DNA from: Kribbella caucasensis
GTDB taxonomy: Bacteria > Actinomycetota > Actinomycetes > Propionibacteriales > Kribbellaceae
Assembly: GCF_004361855.1 (NCBI RefSeq)
Contig: NZ_SNWQ01000011.1
Location: 62,001-126,000, forward strand
Reading direction: 5' to 3'
DNA: 64,000 nt
This document shows positions 25,918 through 34,523 of this stretch, one piece after another. The translations under genes and the position numbers were made by a program. Positions within the stretch are counted from its first letter, which is position 1. Each line of letters opens with the position of its first letter. Under the pieces are notes generated by a model. That model made no database searches and was not told where the DNA came from. It was given only the letters and a program-made list of their open reading frames with translations.

Positions 25918-26388
25918 ATGAAGACACTGGGCATTCTGCTCAGCACCGCAGGGCTGGCCGGAGTCGGCGCGTTCGCGCTCGCGACACCGGCACAGGCGGT
26001 CGAAGCCGCCAACTGCCCGGGTGCCCGGACGATCTCGTCAGCGCAGATCTTCCGCGACAACAAACCACCAGGCTGGGGTGACATCCGGCTGATCCGGGAC
26101 AGCTGCTCGCAGTACTGGGCCGAGGTGACCATGGACAGCCGGCTGCCGCAGTACGCGCTGACCAGCGCCTACCTGATCCAGTACGGCGGCTCCAACAACG
26201 GCCGGGTGCTGTCCTGTGACAGTGCCGGCGGCAACGGCGCTGTCGGCCCGGGCGAGCGCACCTGCCGGACGCCGAAGGTCAAGTCGCTGGACGGCAGGAC
26301 GACGTTCGTCGCGATGGCGCGCGAGTTCCACAACTACGGCGGCGGCTACCAGAAGATCTCGGAAAACAGGACCGCGCGCACCAGGTAA
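25918..26388 (+). CDS. Small secreted protein of unknown function
   Basis: This 156-residue protein has a clear Sec signal peptide (MKTLGILLSTAGLAGVGAFA, then cleavage after AQA near residue 27). The mature part of about 130 residues has four cysteines (ANCPGAR, RDSCSQY, LSCDSAG, RTCRTPK), probably forming two disulphides, and no membrane segment. The family is not recognised; it resembles the many small secreted proteins of actinomycetes. The start follows a GGAAGGG site. Confidence 0.65.
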   Translation: MKTLGILLSTAGLAGVGAFALATPAQAVEAANCPGARTISSAQIFRDNKPPGWGDIRLIRDSCSQYWAEVTMDSRLPQYALTSAYLIQYGGSNNGRVLSCDSAGGNGAVGPGERTCRTPKVKSLDGRTTFVAMAREFHNYGGGYQKISENRTARTR

Positions 26389-26410
26389 GCCAAACGCCGC
26401 GAAACGCTAT

Positions 26411-26416
26411 TAGGCT
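26411..26416 (+). promoter_or_regulatory. -10 element for a leaderless oxidase transcript
   Basis: TAGGCT is followed by 6 nt and the ATG at 26423. No Shine-Dalgarno sequence is present. Confidence 0.5.
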
Positions 26417-26422
26417 CACGGT

Positions 26423-27796
26423 ATGAGTGAGGTTGTCGAGCGGCTGAGACACGTCCTGCCGCCGGAGGCTCTGGTCACCGATCACGACCGGATGCAGAGC
26501 TACCGGTACGACCGGGCCATGTTCTGCCCGGCCGGCGAACCGCTGGCGGTCGTGCTCGCCCGCGAGACGGCGCACGTCCAGGCGGCGGTCCGGGTCGCCG
26601 CGGAGTACGGCGTACCGATCGTGCCGCAGGGTGCGCGATCCGGCCTGTCCGGCGCCGCGAACGCGCTCGACGGCTGCATCGTGGTGTCGCTGGAGAAGAT
26701 GGACAAGATCCTCCGGATCGAGGACGTCGACCGGTACGTCGTGACCCAGCCAGGCGTCTACAACGCGGTCCTCTCACGTGCCGTCGCCGAGCACGGGTTG
26801 TTCTACCCACCGGACCCGTCCAGCTGGGAGTTCTGCTCGATCGGCGGCAACCTGTCCACGAACTCCGGCGGGCTCTGCTGCGTGAAGTACGGCGTGACCA
26901 CGGACTACGTGCTCGGGCTCGAGGTGGTGCTGGCCGACGGCCGGGTGCTGCGGACCGGGCGCAAGACGGTCAAGGGCGTTGCCGGGTACGACCTGACCAA
27001 GCTGCTCGTCGGCAGCGAGGGCACCCTCGGCATCATCACCGAGGCGACCCTCGCGCTTCGTCCACAGACGGCCCGGCCGCGGACGATGGCGGCGCTGTTC
27101 GACTCCGGGGTGACCGCCGGTGAGGCGATCATCGAGATCATCCGGTCCGGCGTGTCGCTGAGCCTGCTGGAGATCATGGACCGGACCACGATCGCCGCGG
27201 TCAACGACTACAAGCGGATGGACCTGCCGACCGAGGCGGCGGCGATGCTGATCGCCCAGTCGGACGCCGGTGGCGAGGCCGGTGCCGCGGACATCGCGAC
27301 GGTGGCGAAGCTGTGCCGGGAGCACGGTGCGATCGAGTGCATCGAGGCGGACGACGAGGCCGAGGGCGAGCTGTTGCTCGAGGCCCGCCGATCGGCGTTG
27401 CTGGCGTTGGACGAGCTCGGTACGACGATGATCGACGACGTCTGTGTGCCGCGGTCCCGGCTGGCCGACTTCATCGGCGCGACCGAGAAGATCGCCACCG
27501 ACCTGGACATCACCATCGGCGTGCTCGGGCACGCCGGTGACGGCAACATGCACCCGACCGTGGTGTTCGACGCGCAGGATCCGGAACAGGCCCGCCGGGC
27601 GCAGGTGGCGTTCGACAAGGTCATGGAGGTTGGCCTGGAGCTCGGCGGCACGATCACCGGCGAGCACGGCGTCGGCGTACTGAAGCGCGACTGGCTGCGG
27701 CAGGAGATCGGCCCGGTCGCGGAATCCGTGCACCGCGCGATCAAGGCCGCGCTGGACCCGAAGAACCTGCTCAACCCGGGCAAGGTCGTGACATGA
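26423..27796 (+). CDS. FAD-linked oxidase, GlcD/D-lactate dehydrogenase-like
   Basis: This 457-residue flavoprotein has a FAD-binding type 4 domain (VPIVPQGARSGLSGAANAL; SIGGNLSTNSGGLCCVKYG; LLVGSEGTLGIIT) and a C-terminal FAD-oxidase domain with GHAGDGNMHP and GTITGEHGVG. These motifs fit the glycolate oxidase subunit GlcD/2-hydroxyacid dehydrogenase group, which oxidises D-lactate, glycolate or 2-hydroxyglutarate. No GlcE/GlcF partners are adjacent, so it may be a single-subunit dehydrogenase. The start appears leaderless. Confidence 0.9.
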   Translation: MSEVVERLRHVLPPEALVTDHDRMQSYRYDRAMFCPAGEPLAVVLARETAHVQAAVRVAAEYGVPIVPQGARSGLSGAANALDGCIVVSLEKMDKILRIEDVDRYVVTQPGVYNAVLSRAVAEHGLFYPPDPSSWEFCSIGGNLSTNSGGLCCVKYGVTTDYVLGLEVVLADGRVLRTGRKTVKGVAGYDLTKLLVGSEGTLGIITEATLALRPQTARPRTMAALFDSGVTAGEAIIEIIRSGVSLSLLEIMDRTTIAAVNDYKRMDLPTEAAAMLIAQSDAGGEAGAADIATVAKLCREHGAIECIEADDEAEGELLLEARRSALLALDELGTTMIDDVCVPRSRLADFIGATEKIATDLDITIGVLGHAGDGNMHPTVVFDAQDPEQARRAQVAFDKVMEVGLELGGTITGEHGVGVLKRDWLRQEIGPVAESVHRAIKAALDPKNLLNPGKVVT

Positions 27797-27947
27797 AGGT
27801 TCTTCCATCTTCTGTGATTCAACCGCAACGGAACTGCCGCGCCCGTACGACCTGCGCGGCCGATTGTTGTGACGTCGTGGCCGCACTATGGAAGGTAGTT
27901 GTCTGAACCACCGGGGGAGATCGTTGAGGCGCACCAGGAGGACACCC

Positions 27948-28547
27948 ATGCGAGTCAGGGCGTGTCCCCTTGTCGTGCTCGTGCTCGCGGCGGTGTTGAC
28001 CCTGTCGGCCTGCGGCAACGGCGGTGGGCTGCGGGTCGAGGGAGCCGAGACGCCGGTCGCTTCCGCCTCGCCGTCGGTGCGGGGATTCGCGCCGACGCAG
28101 ACTCCGGAAAAGCGCACGCCGCCCGCCGTCACGGTCAGCCTGGCGCAGGTCCGGCTCGAGTTGCTGGCCAACAAGAATCTGGAGCCGTTCTTCCGCACCG
28201 TGCTGGTGAAATGTGAGGTGGTCGAGCGCTGCCTGACCCGCGGACCCACGGTGAACGTGCTCAAGTCCAACTATCCGCAGCTCGTCGTGATGGTTCACAC
28301 CGGTGAAAAGTTCGTCTACGGTGCCGTCCTGATGGCCATCGAACCGGCCGGTCCGCGCCAGGTCTGGAGCCTGCGCGGCGAGCGGTTGAAGATCAGTGAA
28401 AGCCAGCAGCAGGACCTGGTCGTGGAGTCAGGAATCTTCGCTGTCGACGACAAACCTTGCTGCCCATCTGTAACCCGGGTCGAGGTCTACCGTTGGACTG
28501 GTCGGCAGATGATCAAGCTGAGCTCGCAGGATCAAAAGGGAGACTGA
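27948..28547 (+). CDS. CseA-like lipoprotein
   Basis: This 199-residue lipoprotein has the signal peptide and lipobox LTLSAC, a Ser/Pro/Thr-rich linker, and a C-terminal domain ending in VEVYRWTGRQM. It sits directly before a CseB-like response regulator and a sensor kinase, the order of Streptomyces cseA-cseB-cseC. There CseA is a lipoprotein that damps the SigE envelope-stress response. The ATG at 27948 follows AGGAG (27936-27940). Assignment rests mostly on position, since CseA proteins diverge quickly. Confidence 0.65.
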   Translation: MRVRACPLVVLVLAAVLTLSACGNGGGLRVEGAETPVASASPSVRGFAPTQTPEKRTPPAVTVSLAQVRLELLANKNLEPFFRTVLVKCEVVERCLTRGPTVNVLKSNYPQLVVMVHTGEKFVYGAVLMAIEPAGPRQVWSLRGERLKISESQQQDLVVESGIFAVDDKPCCPSVTRVEVYRWTGRQMIKLSSQDQKGD

Positions 28548-28551
28548 CTCG

Positions 28552-29250
28552 GTGGTACCGGAAGAACCGGCAGCGCGCATCCTGATGGTCGAGGACGACG
28601 CGGTGATCCGTGAGGCGACCCAATTGACCCTCGAGCGGCACGGCTACGACGTCACCACGGCCGAGGACGGCCTGGAGGCGATCGAGAGTTTCGAGAAGAT
28701 CCACCCGGACGCGGTGATGCTGGACATCATGCTGCCGGGCCTGGACGGCATCTCGGTGTGCCGCCGGATCCGTGAGACCAGCCTGGTCCCGATCGTGATG
28801 GTGTCCGCCCGCGGTGACGCGCTGGACGTCGTCCTCGGGCTGGAGGCCGGCGCGGACGACTACGTGACCAAGCCCTTCGACACCCAGGTGCTGGTGGCCC
28901 GGTTGCGCGCGGTGATGCGCCGGGCGATCAGCGACCCGGAGCGGCCGGCCCCGTCGGCCGGTGCCAGCGTCGAGTCGTTCGGCGACCTGGAGCTGGACCG
29001 GGAGGCGCTGGAGGTCCGGCGCGGAGGCAGCACCGTGCAGCTGACGCCGACCGAGCTCAAGCTGCTGATCGAGTTCGCCAACAACCCCGGCGTGGTGCTC
29101 AGCCGCTCGACCCTGTTGCAGCGGGTCTGGGACTACGAGTGGGGTGGCGACGGCCGGCTGGTGGACGTGCACCTGCAGCGGTTGCGGACCAAGATCGGCG
29201 CGGACCGGATCGAGACGGTGCGCGGATTCGGGTACAAGCTGCGGGCCTGA
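28552..29250 (+). CDS. CseB-like OmpR-family response regulator
   Basis: This 232-residue protein has a receiver domain with the phosphorylation site D58 (MLDIMLPG) and the Lys in VTKPFD. The OmpR-type winged helix follows (VQLTPTELKLLIEFANNPG; VDVHLQRLRTKIGADR; VRGFGYKLRA). Long stretches (VIREATQL; VVLGLEAGADDYVTKPFD; VLVARLRAV) match Streptomyces CseB as I recall it, and CseB activates sigE in cell-envelope stress. The GTG start lies 4 nt after the lipoprotein gene, and the kinase gene follows at once. Confidence 0.85.
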   Translation: MVPEEPAARILMVEDDAVIREATQLTLERHGYDVTTAEDGLEAIESFEKIHPDAVMLDIMLPGLDGISVCRRIRETSLVPIVMVSARGDALDVVLGLEAGADDYVTKPFDTQVLVARLRAVMRRAISDPERPAPSAGASVESFGDLELDREALEVRRGGSTVQLTPTELKLLIEFANNPGVVLSRSTLLQRVWDYEWGGDGRLVDVHLQRLRTKIGADRIETVRGFGYKLRA

Positions 29251-29254
29251 GCAG

Positions 29255-30499
29255 GTGGGCCTCCGCAGCAAGCTCGGCCTGATCTTCCTGCTCGTCTCCT
29301 CGCTGGCGATCCTGGTGCTCTGCGTCGCGGTCTACACGCAGGCCCAGTCGTCCCGGCTGGACCGGACCCGCAGTTTCGCCGACGAGCGGATCCAGCTCGC
29401 CGCGGAGAGCTACGACCGCAACGGCGTACCACTGTTCGGGTCCCGGCTGGACGATCCCGACCTGCCGCAGCCGCTGCGCGAGTCCGTCCTGGAGGGTAAG
29501 CGAGCCACCTTCAAGACAGGCTCGCCGAATGCGCAGATGTGGGCCGCCGTGGCGGTCAGGGACGGCAAGATCCTGTCGATCGTGCAGGACTACGAGGCCA
29601 ACGACCCGTCGATGAACGCGCTCCGCCGGGCCCTGATCTTCGGCGGGATCGGCACCGTCGCGCTGGTCGCCCTGGTCAGTGTGGTCGCGGCCGGCAGCCT
29701 GTCCCGCCGCATCGTCGCGGTCGCCGGTACAGCGCGCCGCATCGCGGCGGGGGAGCTCGACGCCTCCGCGGCGCGGGCGGCAGGCAAGGGCAACGACGAG
29801 GTCCAGTCGCTGGCCACGGCTCTGGACACGATGGCCAGTTCGCTGCGCGCCCAACTGGAGGCCGAGCGCAGGTTCACCGCCGACGTCGCCCACGATCTGC
29901 GCACCCCGGTGACCGGCCTGCTCACCGCGGCCGAGTTGCTCCCGGCGGGACGGCCGAGTGAGTTGGTCCGGGACCGGGCGAAGGTGTTGCGCCGGCTGGT
30001 CGAGGATTTGCTGGAGATCGCCCGGTTCGATTCAGGCGTCGAGCAGGCGGATCTGGAGCACGTCGGGCTGGGCGCGTTCGTCGGCTCGGCGGTCGGCCGG
30101 CTGCGGATGCAGCAGTCGCTCGCCCCGGACAGCGTGATCGTGCACCGGATCGGGGAGGACGAGACGGTGTGGACCGACTCGCGCCGGATCGAGCGGATCC
30201 TGGCCAACCTGATCGTCAACGGTCTCCGGCACGGCAAACCGCCGATCGACGTGACCGTCAGCGGCCGGACCATGGAGGTGGTGGACCACGGCGACGGATA
30301 TCCGGAGGAGTTGATTGCCGAGGGCCCCCGTCGGTTCCGGTCCGGGGTGGCCGAGCGTGGGGTCGGCCATGGTCTCGGCCTGACCATCGCGGCCGGCCAC
30401 GCGAAAGTGCTCGGCGCGGTGCTGACTTTCGGTGCTGCGCCCGAAGGCGGCGCGCTGGCCCGGTTGGAGCTGCCGCCCCTACCTGAGACGGAGTCGTAA
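29255..30499 (+). CDS. CseC-like sensor histidine kinase
   Basis: This 414-residue membrane kinase has an N-terminal membrane helix, an extracytoplasmic sensor of about 100 residues and a second helix near 130-150 followed by HAMP (SRRIVAVAGTARRIAAGELD). The HisKA domain has H213 (DVAHDLRTP) and the HATPase domain has RIERILANLIVNGLRHG and VVDHGDGYP. The GTG at 29255 lies 4 nt after the regulator stop. By analogy with CseC it should sense cell-wall damage. A perfect 18-bp hairpin follows. Confidence 0.87.
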   Translation: MGLRSKLGLIFLLVSSLAILVLCVAVYTQAQSSRLDRTRSFADERIQLAAESYDRNGVPLFGSRLDDPDLPQPLRESVLEGKRATFKTGSPNAQMWAAVAVRDGKILSIVQDYEANDPSMNALRRALIFGGIGTVALVALVSVVAAGSLSRRIVAVAGTARRIAAGELDASAARAAGKGNDEVQSLATALDTMASSLRAQLEAERRFTADVAHDLRTPVTGLLTAAELLPAGRPSELVRDRAKVLRRLVEDLLEIARFDSGVEQADLEHVGLGAFVGSAVGRLRMQQSLAPDSVIVHRIGEDETVWTDSRRIERILANLIVNGLRHGKPPIDVTVSGRTMEVVDHGDGYPEELIAEGPRRFRSGVAERGVGHGLGLTIAAGHAKVLGAVLTFGAAPEGGALARLELPPLPETES

Positions 30500-30505
30500 T
30501 TCGTA

Positions 30506-30549
30506 GCGTCCGAAGAACCTTGGCCTGTAACCCAAGGTTCTTCGGACGC
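30506..30549. terminator. Perfect 18-bp stem hairpin between convergent genes
   Basis: GCGTCCGAAGAACCTTGG (30506-30523) pairs without mismatch with CCAAGGTTCTTCGGACGC (30532-30549) around the 8-nt loop CCTGTAAC. It lies between the sensor kinase and the convergent GH101 gene and probably stops transcription both ways. Confidence 0.85.
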
Positions 30550-30559
30550 AAGCGGTTGG

Positions 30560-33500
30560 TCAGCGGGTGCCGTACACGTTCAGTTCAGCGGCCGAACCGA
30601 ATACCGCTCCGTTCAGCGAGCTGGTGCCTACGAACTTCAGGAAGCGGCCGGGCTTGGCGGTGAAGTTGACCCGCTGGGTGGTCCGCAGGTTCGGGAACTC
30701 ACCCGTCGCGACCGGCGTACCCCAGTCCTGCCCGTCCGCGCTGACGTAGATCTCGTAGCCCTTGAACATCCCGTTCGACCCGCTCTGCCGCGGCAGGTAG
30801 CTGAACCCGTCCACCTGGTACGACGCGCCGAGATCGAGGGTGATGTGGTGCGGGAAGGTCGCCGGTGTCGGCACCTGTGACCACGCGGAATGCCAAAGGG
30901 TACTGGCGTTTCCGTCCAGTGCTGCCGTCGCGGCACCGCCGGTGGCGGCGTCCTCGCTGCTGACGTCCGTCACCTTGATCCGCGACTGCGGCACGATCCC
31001 CGGCGGCAGCACGGTCGCCTCAGAGCTGGAGACCGCACGTCCACCCGTTGCCGTCAGCATGTACTTGCCTTCGGGAGTCCCGGCCGGCGGAGTCACCTCC
31101 CAGCTCGTCGTGACACTGGTGCCGGGAGCAACGGTCGCGTGAGTCGCCGGGGTGGTCGCCGTGATGGTCCAGCCACTCGGTCCGGTCAGCCCGAGGGTGA
31201 TGTTGTTCACGGCAACCACATCGTTGTTTGTGAACGTGGTGACCACAGTGTTCGCCTCACCCGAGACCATCCCGTTGAGGCCCGCGCCCGACAAGCTGAT
31301 CGCAGTACAGTCGGCTGCTTCGTCCGTCGGGCCGAGGTCGGTGACGGCGAAGTCGTCCAGGACGAAGTCGGCCTGGTCGCCACCGGACGAGAGCTTGCGC
31401 AGGCCGACCCAGTAGTCGCCGCCGCATCCCGCGACGAACTCCTGGCTGAACGTCGCCTTCGTCCGCTGCTCCCCGATCGGGGTGGCCTTCACTTCGACCG
31501 ACTGCGGCCGGTCGACGCCCTGGATCCACGCGTACTGCCCGGCCCGGCCGCTCTCGTAGTCGAAGCTGACCTGGTACTTGTGACCGGGCTTGAAGTCCAC
31601 CGTCCACGGCGCGGTCCGGTAGACCAGCCCGGCGTTCTCCTCGTGCGCCTTGAGTGACCAGTCGCCGTCGAGCACGTCATCGACCAGCTTGCCGTTCCAG
31701 CCGGCTTGCGTGTACGGCGCGTGCTTGCGGGCCAGACTGGTCCGTGGGTCGGTCGTGCCACCGGCGTCGCCCTTGACGAACGGGCCCCAGCCTTGGTCGA
31801 CGTTCTCGAAGTCGTCCACCAAGCCGGCGGCCGGGCGCTTCGTCTCGACCACGCGGACGTCGTCGATCCGTACCTTGGCGGCTCCGGCGGCCGCGCCGAT
31901 CGTCAGCGTCGCACTGGTACCTCGCGCGGTGAACAACACCTTCGCGCGCTGGTAGTAGAAGCCGTGCTTGTCGTCGGCGGCGACCCGGTTCTGCACAGCC
32001 GACCGGACAACTGTCGTCTTCGTCCCATCGACCGCGAGCGTGGTCGGACGCGACTTGCCCGGCTCGACCTCGATCCAGCCTGACGCACTGTAGACACGAC
32101 CCGGAACCAGTCCGGTGATGTGCTGACTCAGAGAGCTCTGCGTGGCACCCAGCGAGGCAACGTGCTGACCGTTGTCCAGGGCATCGATAGTCGCGCCGCC
32201 CCGGGCGTTCCACGCCTCCAGGTTGCCCGCGTTGAAGCCCGGGTCCTTCAGACGAGTGCCGTCACCCCACTGGGCACTCGGCTGCGTCGGCGCCTGATCG
32301 GGGTACAGGACATACGGCTGGCCGGCGACGGCATCCAAGGTGACCATGCCGTTCCGAACCGGCGTGGTGGTCACCTTGACCCGGCCAGTGTCGGTCAGCT
32401 TGTACACGGAGAACTTGCTCACGCTCGTGAACGGAGCGGGCACTCGCCAAGCCGTCTGCCCACCGGCCGGGTTGTAGTGGTACAGCTTCTTGCCCTGCCA
32501 GGGCAGCAGGTACTTGTCGCCGTCGAGCACCTTCGCGGTACCGACGTACAGGTTGCGGTTGCCGTTCTCGACCGTGCCGCGGACGTCGCCGGTGAAGCTG
32601 ATCTCGCTGCTGTTCCAGTCGGTGATCATCTGCTGCTGGAGGAACTTGGTGGGCAGGTTGTGCTGCCAGATATTGGCGTAGAACTCGTTCCAGTCCGTCT
32701 CACCGGTCCAGCCCTCGAACTCGACCAGCGAGGTCTGGCCGAGGATCGGGTCGGCGTTCCAGACGTCCTTCTCGTGGTTGCGGACGAACCGGATGATCTG
32801 CGAGTTCAGCCCCTTGTTCGTGGCGCCGCCGTAGTCCAGGTCGTTGGCCCAGTGCGACCACAGCGACGTACGTTCGTGCCGGTCGGCCCACTCGGTGGCG
32901 ATCTGCCAGCCTTGTCCTGCCAGCTGCCGAGTCAGCCCGTCAGCCAGCCAACCGGACTGGTAGTAGACGTCGATGTAGAGCTCCTGCAGGTTCTGGTCCG
33001 TCTCGTCGCGGAGCTGCTGGAACCGCTTCACGATGTTGCCCGAGGCAAGATCCGGTCGCTGCTTGATGTAGTAGCTCTGGTTCAGCCAGTTCCAGCCCTT
33101 GCTGTTCTTGTCCACCAGGTCCTCACTGAAGGCGTTCGCCTCCGGGTAGGACTCGGTCGCGTTCACGTGCACGCCGAACGAGGTGTTCCAGGCCTTGCCC
33201 TTCTTCAGCAGCGTGTTCAGGTCGGCCAGGCCGCCGGCCCGGGTGTTGTAGTTGCCGCCGTAGTCGGGATGTGCCGAGTCGTGTCCCTCGGACCCGTACC
33301 CCTTGAGTAGCGCCATCTGGCCGAGCCCGTCGGTGACCAGCGAGATCCGCTTCACGTCGTCCAGTGTGCGCAGGAACGGATGCGTCGCCTGGCTGGCGAA
33401 GTTGAACGGGATGTGCGTGATCACCCGATCCTTGACCAGTTCCGCGCCCTTCGGCTCGGTCATGATCGAACGGAACGCGATCGCGCCGTCCTGCCAGTCG

Positions 33501-34327
33501 ACGGACTTGTCGTTGTTCGCGTCCGGGGTGACGACGACCTTCGCCCAGGGCAGCGGCTCGGTGTACGTCGAGGTGTCGCCGCGGTACGTCCACTGGCCGC
33601 TCCAGACGCCGACCCGAGCGGTCCCATCGACCGCCTTCCGGGCCCGGTGCCAGAACCGCGCACCGTCGTCCACGGACTGCCCCGACGGCTTGTCGTAGAC
33701 CGAGTTCGACTCGATCCCGGCGGCCAGGCCGTTCGTGTTCACGAACGCGTACGCCGCTCCGGTTGGCGCCGTCTCGGCCGCTGTCGCCCCCGTGACGGGC
33801 GTGACCTTGTCGGCGGTCCGGGTCGAGTCCGGGTCCAGCGTGGTGAACGCGGTCGTCGCCCCGGCATCTGAGCTCGCCACGGAGACCAGATCGTGGTCCG
33901 GGATGTCGATCGTGTTCACCCGGCTCGTCTCGGTGTCCCGGACCGCGTCGATGCGGAAGGTCGTCACCCGCCCGGACACCGCGAGGCTCGCGTCCAGCTC
34001 GACTCCCGGCAACGCGTCGAACACCAATTGGTACGACGCATTCGCGCCGTCGACGACCGGGGCCGCTTTCAACCTCGCGGTCCTGGCGACCCCGTTCACG
34101 GTGACGGTCGAGATGGCGTCGGGCTGACCGCCGAGCGCCTGCCCGGACACGTTGTCGGCGTACGAGATCACCCGCGGGAAGTCGGTACCGACGGTGACGG
34201 TGAGTTCTTTCGAGCGGAGCGTCAAGGGCTCTGCGGCTGAGCGGTCGGCGCTGGCCGGCGAGGCGATGAGCAGGCCTCCGGTCAGCGCGAGTGCCGTGGT
34301 CAAAGCTGCTGGGCGGATGGGTCTCAC
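30560..34327 (-). CDS. Secreted endo-alpha-N-acetylgalactosaminidase (GH101)
   Basis: This 1255-residue secreted enzyme should release Gal-beta-1,3-GalNAc (core 1) from Ser/Thr of O-glycoproteins. GTG at 34327 (after AGGGAGTC) gives a signal peptide ending SPASA near residue 27. An N-terminal beta domain (30-280) is followed by the catalytic barrel (about 285-570). The nucleophile is D453 (ELYIDVYY) and the acid/base E479 (IATEW), both matched to the pneumococcal enzyme. The C-terminus has a carbohydrate-binding-like beta-sandwich (695-830), a second one (835-1000), a NEW3-type Ig domain (1005-1110) and an F5/8 type C (CBM32-like) domain (1115-1255). No sortase signal is seen, so it is released. 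Confidence 0.92.
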   Translation of the reverse strand: MRPIRPAALTTALALTGGLLIASPASADRSAAEPLTLRSKELTVTVGTDFPRVISYADNVSGQALGGQPDAISTVTVNGVARTARLKAAPVVDGANASYQLVFDALPGVELDASLAVSGRVTTFRIDAVRDTETSRVNTIDIPDHDLVSVASSDAGATTAFTTLDPDSTRTADKVTPVTGATAAETAPTGAAYAFVNTNGLAAGIESNSVYDKPSGQSVDDGARFWHRARKAVDGTARVGVWSGQWTYRGDTSTYTEPLPWAKVVVTPDANNDKSVDWQDGAIAFRSIMTEPKGAELVKDRVITHIPFNFASQATHPFLRTLDDVKRISLVTDGLGQMALLKGYGSEGHDSAHPDYGGNYNTRAGGLADLNTLLKKGKAWNTSFGVHVNATESYPEANAFSEDLVDKNSKGWNWLNQSYYIKQRPDLASGNIVKRFQQLRDETDQNLQELYIDVYYQSGWLADGLTRQLAGQGWQIATEWADRHERTSLWSHWANDLDYGGATNKGLNSQIIRFVRNHEKDVWNADPILGQTSLVEFEGWTGETDWNEFYANIWQHNLPTKFLQQQMITDWNSSEISFTGDVRGTVENGNRNLYVGTAKVLDGDKYLLPWQGKKLYHYNPAGGQTAWRVPAPFTSVSKFSVYKLTDTGRVKVTTTPVRNGMVTLDAVAGQPYVLYPDQAPTQPSAQWGDGTRLKDPGFNAGNLEAWNARGGATIDALDNGQHVASLGATQSSLSQHITGLVPGRVYSASGWIEVEPGKSRPTTLAVDGTKTTVVRSAVQNRVAADDKHGFYYQRAKVLFTARGTSATLTIGAAAGAAKVRIDDVRVVETKRPAAGLVDDFENVDQGWGPFVKGDAGGTTDPRTSLARKHAPYTQAGWNGKLVDDVLDGDWSLKAHEENAGLVYRTAPWTVDFKPGHKYQVSFDYESGRAGQYAWIQGVDRPQSVEVKATPIGEQRTKATFSQEFVAGCGGDYWVGLRKLSSGGDQADFVLDDFAVTDLGPTDEAADCTAISLSGAGLNGMVSGEANTVVTTFTNNDVVAVNNITLGLTGPSGWTITATTPATHATVAPGTSVTTSWEVTPPAGTPEGKYMLTATGGRAVSSSEATVLPPGIVPQSRIKVTDVSSEDAATGGAATAALDGNASTLWHSAWSQVPTPATFPHHITLDLGASYQVDGFSYLPRQSGSNGMFKGYEIYVSADGQDWGTPVATGEFPNLRTTQRVNFTAKPGRFLKFVGTSSLNGAVFGSAAELNVYGTR

Positions 34328-34365
34328 GGGCGGACTCCCTGGATGGACGGAGAGGGTCGTCCCGG

Positions 34366-34395
34366 ATTCTGTGCGCATGAGCGAGCAAGAGTCAA
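34366..34395 (-). promoter_or_regulatory. Promoter of the GH101 gene
   Basis: On the minus strand TTGACT (34390-34395) is followed after 18 nt by CAGAAT (34366-34371), about 40 nt before the GTG start. Confidence 0.5.
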
Positions 34396-34431
34396 GAGAA
34401 ACGAACAGCTATGAACAAAGCTGCTGAGGTC

Positions 34432-34491
34432 TTGACGGATTTCTCGGGCTCGCCCTAAGGTTCCCAAAACGTTTCCCCAAAACGTTTTGGG
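34432..34491 (+). promoter_or_regulatory. Promoter and tandem LacI operators of the GH172/GH32 operon
   Basis: TTGACG (34432-34437) and TAAGGT (34456-34461) are spaced by 18 nt. Directly downstream lie CCCAAAACGTTT (34463-34474) and the perfect 16-bp palindrome CCCAAAACGTTTTGGG (34476-34491), both centred on AAACGTTT, a LacI-type core. The centres are about 13 bp apart and cover the transcription start, so repression by the LacI-type protein at 38760 is expected. Confidence 0.75.
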
Positions 34492-34523
34492 TAGCATCGG
34501 CGATCGGTTGAGCGGAGGGCACG

